Positions 35,220-44,935 of a stretch of DNA of 64,000 bases are shown here, in pieces (positions within the stretch are counted from its first letter, which is position 1; every line of letters begins with the position of its first letter). The notes beneath the pieces were generated by a model. The model was not told where the DNA came from. It saw nothing but the letters and a program-made list of their open reading frames with translations, and searched no databases. The stretch comes from Halolamina litorea (GTDB lineage: Archaea > Halobacteriota > Halobacteria > Halobacteriales > Haloferacaceae), in NCBI RefSeq assembly GCF_026616205.1, contig NZ_JANHGR010000001.1, positions 248,001 to 312,000 on the forward strand, read 5' to 3'. The position numbers and the translations under genes are program-made.

Positions 35220-35978
35220 ATGGCGGGTCCCGACCCCCAGCAGCTACACCGCCTGATCGACCGTTTCCCCGAGCCGCGCGCCGACGAGCGGTTCGTGGCT
35301 GCGGACGGCCGACTCGACGGCGCGTACGGCCGCATCGCCGGCGACTGGTACGACGAACTCCGGCGGCTCGCCGACGCCTACGCCGAGGGCGAGGTGCTCC
35401 GCGAGACGGTGCTCGGCCACGTCGAGGCCGTCCCCGACTTCCGGCTGACCGACGGCGCCGCGCCGCTCCCGGACCGCCGGGCCGACCTCATCGCGGCCGC
35501 CGAGGAACTGCCCGAGGTGGGCGAGCTATCGGTGTGGTACCACGAACTCCGTGGGCTGCTCGCCGACGACCCCGAACGCCTCTCACCGTTCGAGCGCGCC
35601 CTCCACGACTTCGGCTACGTCATCGCCCACGGGCTGTTCCTCGGCGCCGACTCCCCGGAGTCGGTTGTCAAACGGCTCAGGCTGGCCTACCGCCTCGTCG
35701 GCGTCCGCATCGACGACACCGGAACCGACGGCGGCGAGCGCACGACGTTCACCTGTCCGTACCGGGACCTCGGCGCCGATCGGTACGGGAAGCGCTGGCT
35801 CTGTCACGAGAAACTGGACCGCGTCGACGACGGCTACGTCAGCTACCTCGACGAGCGCGGCATCGACTACCAGCGGCCGCGGGGCTGTGCGAACTCGGCG
35901 CAGTGTTACTCCACGGTCGCACGGGAGAGTCCCGACCGCTGGTGGCCGAAGACGCCGCCGGAGGCGGTTCGGGACTGA
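35220..35978 (+). CDS. haloarchaeal protein with C-terminal cysteine cluster
   Basis: A 252-residue protein I do not recognise. The N-terminal 150 residues are acidic helices. The C-terminal part holds four cysteines in order: TFTCPYRDLG, RWLCHEKLD, PRGCANSAQC, with conserved-looking aromatic context (YGKRWLC, GIDYQRPRGC). Four cysteines suggest a zinc or iron-sulfur site. It is followed after 2 bases by a methyltransferase gene, so an operon is likely. Function not assigned. Confidence 0.7.
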   Translation: MAGPDPQQLHRLIDRFPEPRADERFVAADGRLDGAYGRIAGDWYDELRRLADAYAEGEVLRETVLGHVEAVPDFRLTDGAAPLPDRRADLIAAAEELPEVGELSVWYHELRGLLADDPERLSPFERALHDFGYVIAHGLFLGADSPESVVKRLRLAYRLVGVRIDDTGTDGGERTTFTCPYRDLGADRYGKRWLCHEKLDRVDDGYVSYLDERGIDYQRPRGCANSAQCYSTVARESPDRWWPKTPPEAVRD

Positions 35979-35980
35979 CG

Positions 35981-36637
35981 ATGACCGACGCCGACCACGT
36001 CGACCGGATCCGGGCGGACTACGGGCGCTGGGCGCGGTTCTACGACTGGTTCGCGCGGGCGACAACGAGTGTCGGCGGCGTCCGGGCGGCCTGTATCGAC
36101 GCGCTCGACCTCGATGTTGGCGACACGGTGGTGGAGTTCGGCTGCGGCCCGGGACCGAACCTCCCGGCGCTCCGTGACGCCGTGGGGCCCTCGGGCCACG
36201 TTGTCGGTGTCGACGTGACGCGGCGGATGCTCGACCGCGCACGGGCGCTCGTCGCCCGCCGGGGCTGGGAGAACGTCTCGCTCGTGCAGGGCGACGCGGC
36301 GACGCCGCCGATCGGTGGCGCCGACGCGGTGCTGTCGACGTTCGTCACGTCGCTCTTTCCCGATCCGGCGGCGGTGGTTCGGGGCTGGTGCGGGCTGGCG
36401 GATCGCGTCGTCCTCGCCAGCTTCGCGCCGCGGGGGAGCCGCCCGGCGAACGCGGCGTTGTGGGCGTTCACGCGGCTGAGCACCGAACTGTTCGACGCCG
36501 ACGGCGTCGACGCCCTCGCGCAGTTGGACCGTCGGACGGCGGCCGCCCGGGCGGGGTTGGACGCGTCGATGGACCGTGTCGGGAGCGAGACGTACGTGTT
36601 CGGCACCGTTACGGTTGCGGCCGGGCACAGGGCGTAG
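35981..36637 (+). CDS. SAM-dependent class I methyltransferase
   Basis: A 218-residue methyltransferase. Motif I is VVEFGCGPGPNLPAL (residue 49 onward), motif II VVGVDVTRRMLDRAR, and the acidic VQGDAATPP binds the adenine. The N-terminal YGRWARFYDWFAR is typical of UbiE/phospholipid-type methyltransferases. Substrate unknown. ATG at 35981, 2 bases after the stop of the cysteine-cluster gene. Confidence 0.88.
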   Translation: MTDADHVDRIRADYGRWARFYDWFARATTSVGGVRAACIDALDLDVGDTVVEFGCGPGPNLPALRDAVGPSGHVVGVDVTRRMLDRARALVARRGWENVSLVQGDAATPPIGGADAVLSTFVTSLFPDPAAVVRGWCGLADRVVLASFAPRGSRPANAALWAFTRLSTELFDADGVDALAQLDRRTAAARAGLDASMDRVGSETYVFGTVTVAAGHRA

Positions 36638-36660
36638 CGTCGAAAAGGGGTACCGGCGTC

Positions 36661-37806
36661 TCAGTCCAACAGGTCCCGCGCGATGATCGTCTTCTGGATC
36701 TCGCTGGTCCCCTCGTAGATCGTCGTGATCTTCGCGTCGCGGTAGAACCGCTCCACGTCGAACTCGGACATGTAGCCGTAGCCGCCGTGGATCTGGACCG
36801 CCTCGTTGGTCACGTCGACGGCGGCCTCGCTGGCGAAGTACTTCGCCATCGACGCGATGACGCGGGAGTCCTCGCCGGCGTCGGCCTGTCGGGCGGTCTC
36901 CCGGCAGAGCAGCCGCGATGCCTCGACCTGCGTCGCCATGTCGGCCATCTTCTGCCGGATGGCGCCGATGTCGCCGATCGGGTTGCCGAACTGCTCGCGT
37001 TCGCCGGCGTAGGCGATGGCCTCGTCGAGTGCGGCCTGTGCGACGCCGACGGCCTGCGAGGCGATAGCCAGTCGACCGCCGGTGAGGATCTTGAACGCCG
37101 CCGAGAGGCCGTCGCCTTCGGGGGTGAGGCGGTACTTCTCGGGGATCTCGACGCCGTCGAACGTCATCCCGGTCGTGTCGCTCGCTCTGAGGCCGAGTTT
37201 GTGCTCCTTCTTCCCGACCTTCACGCCGTCGTAGTCGGCGGGCACGAGGAACTGGGTGATCGAGCCCCGGTCATCGGGGTCGGTCTTGGCGAAGACGATG
37301 TAGACGCCGGCGCGCTGGCCGTTGGTGATCCACTGTTTCTCCCCGGAGATGCGGTAGCCGTCCTCGGTCTTCTCCGCGGTCGTCGTCATCTGGGCGGGGT
37401 TCGAGCCGGCGCCGGGTTCGGAGAGACAGAACGCGCCGACGGGGCGGCCGTCGACCATCTCCGACAGCCACTCGTCTTTCACGTCGTCGCTGCCGAACTC
37501 CGCGATACAGGAGGTCGCCAGACAGTGGACCGAGAGCGCCGTCGCCACCGCGAGGTGGCCGTAGGCGAGCGCCTCGTTCACGGCCGCGTAGGTGGCGTTG
37601 TCGGCGTCGAAGCCGCCGTACTCCGCGGGGACGGTGAGCCTGGTGAGGTCCAGTTCCGCGAGGTCGTCCCACGCGTCCTCCGGGAACGTCTCCTCGGCGT
37701 CGAGTTCCTGCGCTTCCGGGCGGAGTTCCTCGAGGGCGAACTCCTCGACGGCGTCCCGGATGGCGCGCTGCTCGTCGGTCAGCGCCGACTCGCTTTGGGT
37801 GTGCAT
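36661..37806 (-). CDS. acyl-CoA dehydrogenase
   Basis: A 381-residue FAD enzyme for alpha,beta-dehydrogenation of acyl-CoA. The signature CLSEPGAGSNPAQM and the WITNG FAD-binding segment are present, and the catalytic glutamate is in TIYEGTSEIQ near the C-terminus. QIHGGYGYMSEFDVERFYRD also fits short-chain acyl-CoA dehydrogenases. Length is standard. Chain-length specificity cannot be read. ATG at 37806; upstream codons in frame are noise. Confidence 0.93.
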   Translation of the reverse strand: MHTQSESALTDEQRAIRDAVEEFALEELRPEAQELDAEETFPEDAWDDLAELDLTRLTVPAEYGGFDADNATYAAVNEALAYGHLAVATALSVHCLATSCIAEFGSDDVKDEWLSEMVDGRPVGAFCLSEPGAGSNPAQMTTTAEKTEDGYRISGEKQWITNGQRAGVYIVFAKTDPDDRGSITQFLVPADYDGVKVGKKEHKLGLRASDTTGMTFDGVEIPEKYRLTPEGDGLSAAFKILTGGRLAIASQAVGVAQAALDEAIAYAGEREQFGNPIGDIGAIRQKMADMATQVEASRLLCRETARQADAGEDSRVIASMAKYFASEAAVDVTNEAVQIHGGYGYMSEFDVERFYRDAKITTIYEGTSEIQKTIIARDLLD

Positions 37807-37910
37807 ACCCGCGGATGGGCCGCACGGCGCAAAAGCGGTCCGACTCCGGCGCCCGGGCCCGTCACGCACCCCCGCACAGTTTTACGTCGGTGTCCTTCGT
37901 CGCTTCGGGC

Positions 37911-39134
37911 ATGTTTCGGGTAGCGTCGGCGCTCGCCTGTCTCTTCCTCGTGCTCTCGGCCACCGGGCCGGCCGCCGCGGCCGGCCTCGGGAGCGCCGAC
38001 GCCGCCTCACCTGCCGTCGACGCCTCGGCCGCCATCGATGCCCCCGCCCTCCAGCAGGCCGACGGGTCGCTCTCACTGACCGTGACCGACGGCGACGACC
38101 CCGTTGCCGGTGCCGCCGTCACCCTCTACCGCGACGGCGAGCGCGTGCTCGGCGGCGAAACCGGCGACGACGGCCGACTCGATACCGGCCCGATCGCCGA
38201 GGGCAGCTATCGCGTCGAGATCAGGGAGTCGGGCTACTACGAGCGCTCGCTCTCAGTCTCCGTCGAAGGTGAGACGAGTCGCTCGGCCGCAGTCGAACCC
38301 GGTAGCGTCGCCCTCTCCGTGAGCGTGACCGACGCGCGAACCGGCGACGCGCTCGCTGACGCGACCGTCGATGTCGACGCCGCCGGAACGGTTCGGACCG
38401 GCACCGACGGCACTCAGACCGTTCGCGTCCCGGTCAACGCCGAGGTCGGCCTCGTCGTCACGAAGGACGGCTACGAGCGCGAGTCGCTCTCGGTCGCGGT
38501 CGGGGAGTCGGCCCGGTCGGTCGACCTCGGGATCGCCCGCGAGACCGAGATATCGCTCTCGCTCGGTGCCGACTCGGTCGCCGCCGGCGGCAGCGTCGAG
38601 GCGACGGTAACCGACGCGTACGGCGATCCGGTCGCCGGTGCGACGATCCTCCTCGACGGCGACGCCGTCGCCGAGACCGGCGCCGGCGGAACCGCCTCGG
38701 TCCCGGTCGAGACTGGCGGCGAGCACACCGTCCGTGCCCGTGCCGGCGGCGAACTGAGCGAGCAGGAGTCGGTGACCGCGAGCGGCGACGGAGCCGACGG
38801 CGACGACCCGACGACGGAACCGACGACGCCCATCGGGACCGAGTCCGCGTCCAACGGGACCGCCGGCTCCGCGGCGACCGAGGCTCCCGACCGAGTCGAA
38901 ACTCCCGAACCGGTGGTGACGGCGACGCCGGTGAACGCCTCCAGTTCGCCGTTCGCGGGGCTACCGATCCCGGACCTCCCGCTCTCCGGACCGATCGTTC
39001 CCGACCTCGGCAACCGCGAGGGGCTACTGGGCGTGCTACCGCCGATTCAGGGGTCGCTCCGCATCATGCTCGTCCTCGCCGGCATCGGCGCGTTCGGCCT
39101 GGTGCTCTCGGTGCTGCGAGAAGATCAGCTCTGA
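37911..39134 (+). CDS. secreted, C-terminally anchored protein with carboxypeptidase-regulatory-like repeats
   Basis: A 407-residue surface protein. A Sec signal peptide (MFRVASALACLFLVLSATGPAAAAG) is followed by three or four beta-sandwich modules of the type DGDDPVAGAAVTLYRDG...GSYRVEIRESGYYE, seen again as DARTGDALADATVDVDA and DAYGDPVAGATILLDG. A Thr/Pro/Glu/Asp-rich linker (about 305-350) leads to a C-terminal transmembrane helix (RIMLVLAGIGAFGLVLSVL) and a short cytoplasmic tail. Likely a cell-surface adhesion or scaffold protein. Confidence 0.8.
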   Translation: MFRVASALACLFLVLSATGPAAAAGLGSADAASPAVDASAAIDAPALQQADGSLSLTVTDGDDPVAGAAVTLYRDGERVLGGETGDDGRLDTGPIAEGSYRVEIRESGYYERSLSVSVEGETSRSAAVEPGSVALSVSVTDARTGDALADATVDVDAAGTVRTGTDGTQTVRVPVNAEVGLVVTKDGYERESLSVAVGESARSVDLGIARETEISLSLGADSVAAGGSVEATVTDAYGDPVAGATILLDGDAVAETGAGGTASVPVETGGEHTVRARAGGELSEQESVTASGDGADGDDPTTEPTTPIGTESASNGTAGSAATEAPDRVETPEPVVTATPVNASSSPFAGLPIPDLPLSGPIVPDLGNREGLLGVLPPIQGSLRIMLVLAGIGAFGLVLSVLREDQL

Positions 39135-39138
39135 GCCG

Positions 39139-40326
39139 TTACTCTTCGAGATAGCCGACCAGTTCGGAGGGTGATACTGGGATGCCGCCACCCTGTGCGA
39201 ACGTCGGGCCGCCACCGCCCCCGCCGCCGAACTCCTCGGTCACGTCCTGTACGAGCGCGTTCGCGTCGGCGGCGCCGTCGGTCGCCACGACGACGAACGT
39301 CGCCCCGGAGGTGCCGGCGACGGCGACGCCGTCGACCTCGTCGTCGATCAGGTCCGAGAGTTCGCCCTGCAGGTCGTTCGGCGTCGCGCCCTCGACGGTC
39401 CCGACCAGCCAGCGGCCGCCGTCGCGCTCGACGGCGTCGAGGTCGGCGAGTCGGTGGCCCAGCAGTTCGGACTTCAGGTCGGCGACCTCGTCGCGCAGGT
39501 CGTCGCGCTCTGCGGTCAGTCGGTCCACCGCGTCGGGGATGTCGGGGACGGCCACGTCGAGGTCGCGGGCCGCGGCGCGGGCTGCCTCGTGGAGTTCCGC
39601 GGTGGCGTCGATGGCCGTCGGGCCGACCGCGAACTCGACACGCGTCGCCCCCTCGCCGGGGTTCGAGCGCTCCATCACGTGGACCGGCCCGATCTCCTCG
39701 GTGTTCCGGACGTGGGTCCCGCCGCAGGCCGCCACGTCCCATCCCTCGACGGTGACGATCCGGACCGAATCCTCCTCGGCCATCGCGCCCTCCTCGGTCT
39801 TGGTGTTGAACGCGACTTCCTCGCGCTCCTGGGCGACCCCGGGGTCCTGATACTCCCACGAGACGGGCAGGGAGTCCCAGACCGCGCGGTTGGCCAGTCG
39901 CTCCATCTCGACCATCCGCTCGTCGGTGATCTCTGTCTCGGCGGTGAAGTCGACCCGGACGGTCTCCTCCCCGATGTCGAAGCCGGCGTAGCCAACGTCG
40001 TCGAGGACGCGCCGCGCGGCGCCGAACAGGACGTGGCTGGCGGTGTGGGCGCGTTCGCAGTAGGTGCGGAACGCGGCGTCGACGACGCAGTGAACGGTGT
40101 CGCCGTCGCCGAAGTCCGGCTCCGTGGCGAGCGTGTGGACCACGCCGCGCGGGGACTTCTGTACGTCAGCGACCGCGATGTCGTCGATGACGCCGCGGTC
40201 GGCCGGCTGGCCGCCGCCCTCGGGGTAGAAGTAGGTCTCTTCGAGGACGACCTCCCGGCCGTCGACGGCTACCGCGTCGGCGTCGAAACTCAGGGTCTCG
40301 GGGTTGTCGGGCGCGAGCGTCTGCAT
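39139..40326 (-). CDS. alanyl-tRNA editing protein (AlaX-type with DHHA1 domain)
   Basis: A 395-residue stand-alone editing protein that hydrolyses mischarged Ser- or Gly-tRNA-Ala. The zinc/catalytic elements of the AlaRS editing domain are ERAHTASHVLFGAARRVL (HxxxH) and the Cys/His pair in AACGGTHVRNTEEIG. YFYPEGGGQPADRG is the conserved N-terminal segment. The C-terminal coiled coil and DHHA1-like domain ends in a Gly-rich GGGGGPTFAQGGG stretch, as in AlaRS. No aminoacylation domain is present. ATG at 40326. Confidence 0.9.
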   Translation of the reverse strand: MQTLAPDNPETLSFDADAVAVDGREVVLEETYFYPEGGGQPADRGVIDDIAVADVQKSPRGVVHTLATEPDFGDGDTVHCVVDAAFRTYCERAHTASHVLFGAARRVLDDVGYAGFDIGEETVRVDFTAETEITDERMVEMERLANRAVWDSLPVSWEYQDPGVAQEREEVAFNTKTEEGAMAEEDSVRIVTVEGWDVAACGGTHVRNTEEIGPVHVMERSNPGEGATRVEFAVGPTAIDATAELHEAARAAARDLDVAVPDIPDAVDRLTAERDDLRDEVADLKSELLGHRLADLDAVERDGGRWLVGTVEGATPNDLQGELSDLIDDEVDGVAVAGTSGATFVVVATDGAADANALVQDVTEEFGGGGGGGPTFAQGGGIPVSPSELVGYLEE

Positions 40327-40385
40327 GGCTGTCGGGAGTGGCGGCGAGCGCAAAAAGCCGCGGGCTCCGGGGGTTCTCGCCGGGC

Positions 40386-40502
40386 GCCGCGAAGGGACGG
40401 TCTCTCACTGCGCGGCTGACCGGTGCCGCGAAGGGACGGTCTCTCACTGCGCGGCTGACCGGTGCCGCGAAGGGACGGTCTCTCACTGCGCGGCTGACCG
40501 GT
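40386..40502. repeat. three perfect 39-bp tandem repeats
   Basis: Three identical 39-bp units at 40386-40424, 40425-40463 and 40464-40502, followed by the first 6 bases of a fourth. Each unit begins GCCGCG and contains CGCGGC near its middle, so each can fold into a small hairpin; ACCGGT crosses toward each junction. They lie between the mbf1 stop and the editing-protein start, in what should be the promoter region of the latter. There are no spacers, so this is not a CRISPR array. Confidence 0.9.
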
Positions 40503-40517
40503 GCCGCGCATCGACGC

Positions 40518-41033
40518 TCACTCCGCCAGTTGGATCCCGAACCGGTCCTCGAGTTTGGCGATCACGCTGCCGCCGACGTCGGCGCGGGTCGCTCGTCCCT
40601 CCTCGACGGCGAGCAGGTCGTCCTCGTCAACGTCGATCTCCGCTGCCAGTTCCTCGCTCGTGAGGCCGGCGTCCTGCCGGGCCGCCACCACCCGGTCGCC
40701 GTAGCCCGAGACGAGGTAGGGGAGGCTGTCCTCCTCGTACTTCGCGCCCTCGACCCAGTCGGTGTCGGGGCTGGAGGAGGAGTCCATCAGCTTCGCGGTG
40801 TTCTGTGCGGCGCGCTTCTTGCGGTTCTCGGGCGCCCCGCGGGAGCCGCCCTGTTGTTCGCGCTTCTTGCGGTCCTTGTTGCGGTTGGCGCCCATCGGCG
40901 CACAGTCGCCACAGACCAGCAGTTCGGCGCCGGCGACGTTCGCCTTCCGCAGCGACGCCGACTCGGTGCCACACAGTTCACAGGCGTCGCCGTCGTCGCC
41001 GCCGCCGCCGCTTCCGGTCGAGTACTTGGTCAT
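40518..41033 (-). CDS. multiprotein-bridging-factor-type HTH protein (aMBF1)
   Basis: A 171-residue archaeal MBF1. An N-terminal zinc ribbon, CELCGTE...LLVCGDCAPMG, is followed by a basic linker (NRNKDRKKREQ) and a C-terminal Cro-type helix-turn-helix (YGDRVVAARQDAGLTSEELAAEIDVDEDDLLAVEEG). It probably links transcription or ribosome functions, as proposed for archaeal MBF1. ATG at 41033 chosen because the preceding in-frame codons are noise. Confidence 0.9.
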   Translation of the reverse strand: MTKYSTGSGGGGDDGDACELCGTESASLRKANVAGAELLVCGDCAPMGANRNKDRKKREQQGGSRGAPENRKKRAAQNTAKLMDSSSSPDTDWVEGAKYEEDSLPYLVSGYGDRVVAARQDAGLTSEELAAEIDVDEDDLLAVEEGRATRADVGGSVIAKLEDRFGIQLAE

Positions 41034-41100
41034 GGCCTGGCTACGTGCCGGGGCGACATTAATTCGTGGTCGTGGCACCGCGCAGCGCCGGCAGGACCCC

Positions 41101-42039
41101 TCAGAGCCCGACCGACGCGAGCAGCGCCGGTCCGGCCGTGACGAGCGCGACGCCGAGGACGATCAGCGCCGCCCCGACGACGACGCCGCGGGTCACCCGC
41201 TCCAGATCGCCGAGCAGGAAGTACGCGAAGACGGTGGTGAACAGCGGCGCCGTCGCCGCCAGCGGGTCGACGACGGCGACGGTTCCCTCGGGGTGGCCCA
41301 ACGCCGCGAACAGCGAGAGCAGCGCGACGGCGGTGACGGTGCCGCTGGCGGCGAAGTAGCCCCACGTCTCCCGTGGCGCCGTCTTGAGGTCGCCCAGACG
41401 CCCCCGGGCGACGGCGTAGCCCGCCAACACCGCCAAAGCGGCCAACTCGTTCAGCGCCACCGCTTCCAGCGAGGTGACGCTCGAACTGGTCAGCCCGTAG
41501 CGTCGGAGCACGTTCCCGAACGCGAAACAGACCGCCGCGGCGACGGGGAACAGCAGTTCGTAGGACTCCCAGCCCTCGGCGTCGCCGCCCTTCGCCAGCG
41601 CGAGGACGGCGAGGCCGACGACGAGGACGACGACGCCCACGGCCGTCGAGAGCGACGCCGGTTCACCGAGGAACGCCACCGCGAGCATCGTCGCGAACAG
41701 CGGCCGCGCGGAGACGCCGGCGCTGTTGACGCTCGCCCCCACCCGGTCGACGCCGGCGAACGTCGCCAGCCGACCGAGCGCGGTGCCGACGACGCCGGCG
41801 AGCAGGAACACGCCGAGCGTCGTCGTGTCCAACCCCGCGAAGGCGTCGCCGCCCCGGAGGATCGCCAGCCCGGCGAGGTAGAGCGTGCTGTCGACGAGCA
41901 CGACCGCGAGCGACGCCTGCAGCGAGGTGCCGCCGGCGGCCATCCCGCGCTTCGAGAGCACCGGCGAGAACCCCCACAGCAGCGCCGGCACGAGCGCCAG
42001 CGCGTACACTTCCGGCGGTGCCGCGAGCGTATCAGCCAT
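41101..42039 (-). CDS. EamA/DMT-family permease
   Basis: A 312-residue drug/metabolite-type transporter with ten helices in two EamA repeats, residues about 15-145 and 160-300. The N-terminal repeat shows LLWGFSPVLSKRG, the second FPVAAAVCFAFGNVLRRYG. The family exports amino acids, sugars or other small metabolites; substrate unknown. ATG at 42039, divergent from sucC. Confidence 0.85.
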   Translation of the reverse strand: MADTLAAPPEVYALALVPALLWGFSPVLSKRGMAAGGTSLQASLAVVLVDSTLYLAGLAILRGGDAFAGLDTTTLGVFLLAGVVGTALGRLATFAGVDRVGASVNSAGVSARPLFATMLAVAFLGEPASLSTAVGVVVLVVGLAVLALAKGGDAEGWESYELLFPVAAAVCFAFGNVLRRYGLTSSSVTSLEAVALNELAALAVLAGYAVARGRLGDLKTAPRETWGYFAASGTVTAVALLSLFAALGHPEGTVAVVDPLAATAPLFTTVFAYFLLGDLERVTRGVVVGAALIVLGVALVTAGPALLASVGL

Positions 42040-42114
42040 CGTGGGTGGGTCCGTCGGGGTACACAAGGAAACGTCGGTCCCGGCAGCCGACACCGTCGGA
42101 CTGCTTTGGCCGGG

Positions 42115-42120
42115 ATTTAT
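42115..42120 (+). promoter_or_regulatory. TATA box of sucCD
   Basis: ATTTAT followed by G, about 31-36 bases before the sucC ATG, consistent with a very short leader. Confidence 0.45.
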
Positions 42121-42150
42121 GCGCCCGTCGCTCCGCAGTTCTCCCACGCG

Positions 42151-43296
42151 ATGAAACTGCACGAGTATCAGGCAAAGGAGGTGTTCGCCGACGCCGGGAT
42201 CCCCGTTCCGGAGTCGCGGCTCGCGTCGTCAGTCGACGAGGTCGTCGAGGCGGTCGGGGAGATCGGCTTCCCCGCCGCGATCAAGGCACAGGTCCACGTC
42301 GGCGGCCGCGGCAAGGCCGGCGGTATCGAGATCGTCGGGAGCGAGGAGGAGGCCCGCGAGGCCGCCGAGTCCATCCTCGGGATGGACCTCAAGGGCTACA
42401 CCGTCGAGCGCGTGCTCGTGGAGGCCGGCGTCGACTTCGTCGACGAACTCTACGTCGGTGTCACGATGGACCGCGCGGCCGGCGAACCGGTCGCCATGGT
42501 CTCGACGGAGGGTGGCGTCGACATCGAGACGGTCGCCGAGGAGACCCCCGAAGCGATCGCTCGCGAACACATCGACCCGGCGTTCGGGATGCACCCCTTC
42601 CAGTCCCGGAAGGTCGTCTACGACGCCGGCGTCGAACAGCAGTTCGCCGGCGACGTGTCGAGCATCCTCCGGACGCTCTTTACCCTCTACGAGAACAGCG
42701 ACGCCTCCGAGATCGAGGTCAACCCCGTGATGATCACGGCCGACGACGACGTGATCGCCGCGGACGCGGTGATGAACATCGACGAGGACGCGCTGTTCCG
42801 CCAGCCCGAACTCTCCGAGATGGCCGAGGCGTCTTACGAGAACGACTTCGAGCGCAAGGCCGGCGAGTACGGCTTCGACTACGTCCGACTCTCGGGCAAC
42901 GTCGGCATCATCGGCAACGGCGCGGGCCTCGTGATGACGACGCTCGACCTCGTCGACTACTACGGCGGGGCGCCCGCGAACTTCCTCGACATCGGCGGCG
43001 GCGCCAAGGCCGAGCGCGTCGCGAACGCGCTGGACATGGTGTTCTCCGACGAGAACGTCGATTCGGTCGTGTTCAACATCTTCGGCGGGATCACCCGCGG
43101 CGACGAGGTCGCCAAGGGGATCAACGAGGCGCTTTCCCAGTTCGACGAGATCCCCAAGCCCGTCACCGTTCGACTGGCCGGGACCAACGCCGAGGAGGGA
43201 ATGGAGATCCTGAACACCGACCTCGTGACGGTCGAGAAGACGCTGGAGTCGGCGGTCCAGCGTGCGGTTGCTGACGCCGAGGAGGTGAACGAATGA
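42151..43296 (+). CDS. sucC: succinyl-CoA synthetase beta subunit (ADP-forming type)
   Basis: A 381-residue ATP-grasp subunit of the TCA-cycle enzyme that makes ATP from succinyl-CoA. [20 protein letters not shown] is the hallmark start; [15 protein letters not shown] binds nucleotide, and [22 protein letters not shown] and [13 protein letters not shown] are the CoA-ligase C-terminal motifs. Length is normal. The stop overlaps the sucD ATG (ATGA). Confidence 0.96.
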   Translation: MKLHEYQAKEVFADAGIPVPESRLASSVDEVVEAVGEIGFPAAIKAQVHVGGRGKAGGIEIVGSEEEAREAAESILGMDLKGYTVERVLVEAGVDFVDELYVGVTMDRAAGEPVAMVSTEGGVDIETVAEETPEAIAREHIDPAFGMHPFQSRKVVYDAGVEQQFAGDVSSILRTLFTLYENSDASEIEVNPVMITADDDVIAADAVMNIDEDALFRQPELSEMAEASYENDFERKAGEYGFDYVRLSGNVGIIGNGAGLVMTTLDLVDYYGGAPANFLDIGGGAKAERVANALDMVFSDENVDSVVFNIFGGITRGDEVAKGINEALSQFDEIPKPVTVRLAGTNAEEGMEILNTDLVTVEKTLESAVQRAVADAEEVNE

Positions 43297-44162
43297 GCAT
43301 TCTCGTCGACGACGACACCCGAGTCGTGGTGCAGGGCATCACGGGCGGGGAGGGCAACTTCCACGCCGAACAGATGATCGAGTACGGCACCAACGTGGTC
43401 GCCGGCGCCGTCCCCGGCAAGGGCGGCCAGACCGCCGCGGGCGTCCCGGTCTACGACACCGTCGAGGAGGCCGCCATCGAGGAGGACGCCGACGCCTCCG
43501 TCATCTTCGTGCCGTCGGCCTTTGCCGGCGACGCCATCTTCGAGGCCCTCGACGCGCCGCTCGACCTGGCGGTCGCCATCACCGAGGGTGTTCCCACGCA
43601 GGACATGGCCAAGGTCAACAAGCGCCTCTCGGAGGTCGACACCCGCCTGATCGGCCCGAACTGCCCCGGCATCATCACCCCCGGCGAGGCCAAACTCGGC
43701 ATCCTGCCGGGCAACATCTTCTCGGACGGCAACGTCGGCCTCGTCTCCCGATCCGGTACCCTCACGTATCAGGTCGTGGACAACCTCACGAACCGTGGGA
43801 TCGGTCAGACGACCGCCGTCGGCATCGGTGGCGACCCGATCATCGGCACCTCGTTCGTCGACGCCCTCGAACTGTTCGAGGAAGACGACGAGACCGAGGC
43901 CGTCGTGATGTGCGGTGAGATCGGCGGCGAGGACGAGGAGGAGGCCGCGAAGTTCATCGGCGAGCACATGGACACGCCGGTCGCCGGCTTCATCGCCGGC
44001 CGCACGGCGCCGCCGGGCAAGCGGATGGGCCACGCGGGCGCCATCGTCTCCGGCAGCGGCACCGGGACCGCAGAAAGCAAGATCGAGGCGCTCAACGACG
44101 CCGGCGTCCCCGTCGGCGACACCCCTGAGGAAGTCGCCGACCACGTCGAGAGCTTCCTGTAG
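43293..44162 (+). CDS. sucD: succinyl-CoA synthetase alpha subunit
   Basis: A 289-residue subunit carrying the phosphohistidine, seen in [41 protein letters not shown] binds CoA in the Rossmann domain, and [17 protein letters not shown] is also invariant in the family. Translationally coupled to sucC, forming the alpha/beta complex. Confidence 0.96.
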   Translation: MSILVDDDTRVVVQGITGGEGNFHAEQMIEYGTNVVAGAVPGKGGQTAAGVPVYDTVEEAAIEEDADASVIFVPSAFAGDAIFEALDAPLDLAVAITEGVPTQDMAKVNKRLSEVDTRLIGPNCPGIITPGEAKLGILPGNIFSDGNVGLVSRSGTLTYQVVDNLTNRGIGQTTAVGIGGDPIIGTSFVDALELFEEDDETEAVVMCGEIGGEDEEEAAKFIGEHMDTPVAGFIAGRTAPPGKRMGHAGAIVSGSGTGTAESKIEALNDAGVPVGDTPEEVADHVESFL

Positions 44163-44180
44163 AACCGCGCCGCGTTCCTG

Positions 44181-44891
44181 TTACTGGTCGTCGCCGTCGG
44201 CGGCCGGGGGACGCTCCCGGCGTTTGCTGGGTTGCGCATCCGGCTCGCCGACGGTCGCCGCGAGCACCGACGAGACGCCCCGGCGAAGTCGCTCCGAGAG
44301 CGCCTGCTCGGAGATGTCGAGTCGGTCGGCGAGCTTTGTCAGATCGGTCTCCCGCGGCACCTCGAAGTAGCCGGCGCCGAGTGCTTCCTGTAGCGCCTCC
44401 TCCTGTTTCGACGAGAGGTCGTACTGCCGCCCCGAGTCGTCGTCGGCGGTGTGGGCACGGAGGAGTTGGACGGTGAAGCCGTTCTCCCGAAGCAGCGCGA
44501 TGTACTCCGTCAGGGCCTCCCGGTCGGGCAGGCGGACCTTCATCACCGCCCCGTCGACGGTCGTCTTGACCGAGAGCCGCGAGGCACCGGTCTGTCGGTC
44601 GATCGGCGTCGGGTTCGTGGTGCCGGTGTCGCGCGCCACGACGACCCGGTAGAGGCGCTTGTGGTCGTTGGCCTCGATGCACTCGTGCTCGCTGATCGTC
44701 GGGTCGTCCGGCAACGCGGCCTCGAACGCCTCGAAATCGCCCCCGGAGGCCCAGACGAACAGGACCGGATCGGACGCGCGGTCGGCGGCGGTCGCCCACT
44801 CGCGTTCGAGGGTCATCTGCGGGGCCGCCCTGAGCGACGGCAACATAACCAGGCTCGCGTCGGTCAGGCGGAGTTCGGCGATGAGGCTCAC
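44181..44891 (-). CDS. HTH-10 (Bat-like) transcription regulator
   Basis: A 236-residue haloarchaeal regulator with an N-terminal BAT/GAF-type ligand or redox domain (about residues 1-150) and the C-terminal HTH-10 domain YDLSSKQEEALQEALGAGYFEVPRETDLTKLADRLDIS. The GTG at 44891 was chosen because it aligns with the MSLIAELR start of the paralogue at 45090-45809. It is convergent with sucD. The ~200-base upstream region carries an unusual set of inverted repeats. Target genes unknown. Confidence 0.88.
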   Translation of the reverse strand: MSLIAELRLTDASLVMLPSLRAAPQMTLEREWATAADRASDPVLFVWASGGDFEAFEAALPDDPTISEHECIEANDHKRLYRVVVARDTGTTNPTPIDRQTGASRLSVKTTVDGAVMKVRLPDREALTEYIALLRENGFTVQLLRAHTADDDSGRQYDLSSKQEEALQEALGAGYFEVPRETDLTKLADRLDISEQALSERLRRGVSSVLAATVGEPDAQPSKRRERPPAADGDDQ

Positions 44892-44935
44892 ACGCGCACG
44901 TTGTGTTCGCACTTACTAAGCTTGTTTGGCAGAAA

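Noticed and set aside
40386-40502. CRISPR array
   Set aside because: The three repeats are directly contiguous, with no spacers.
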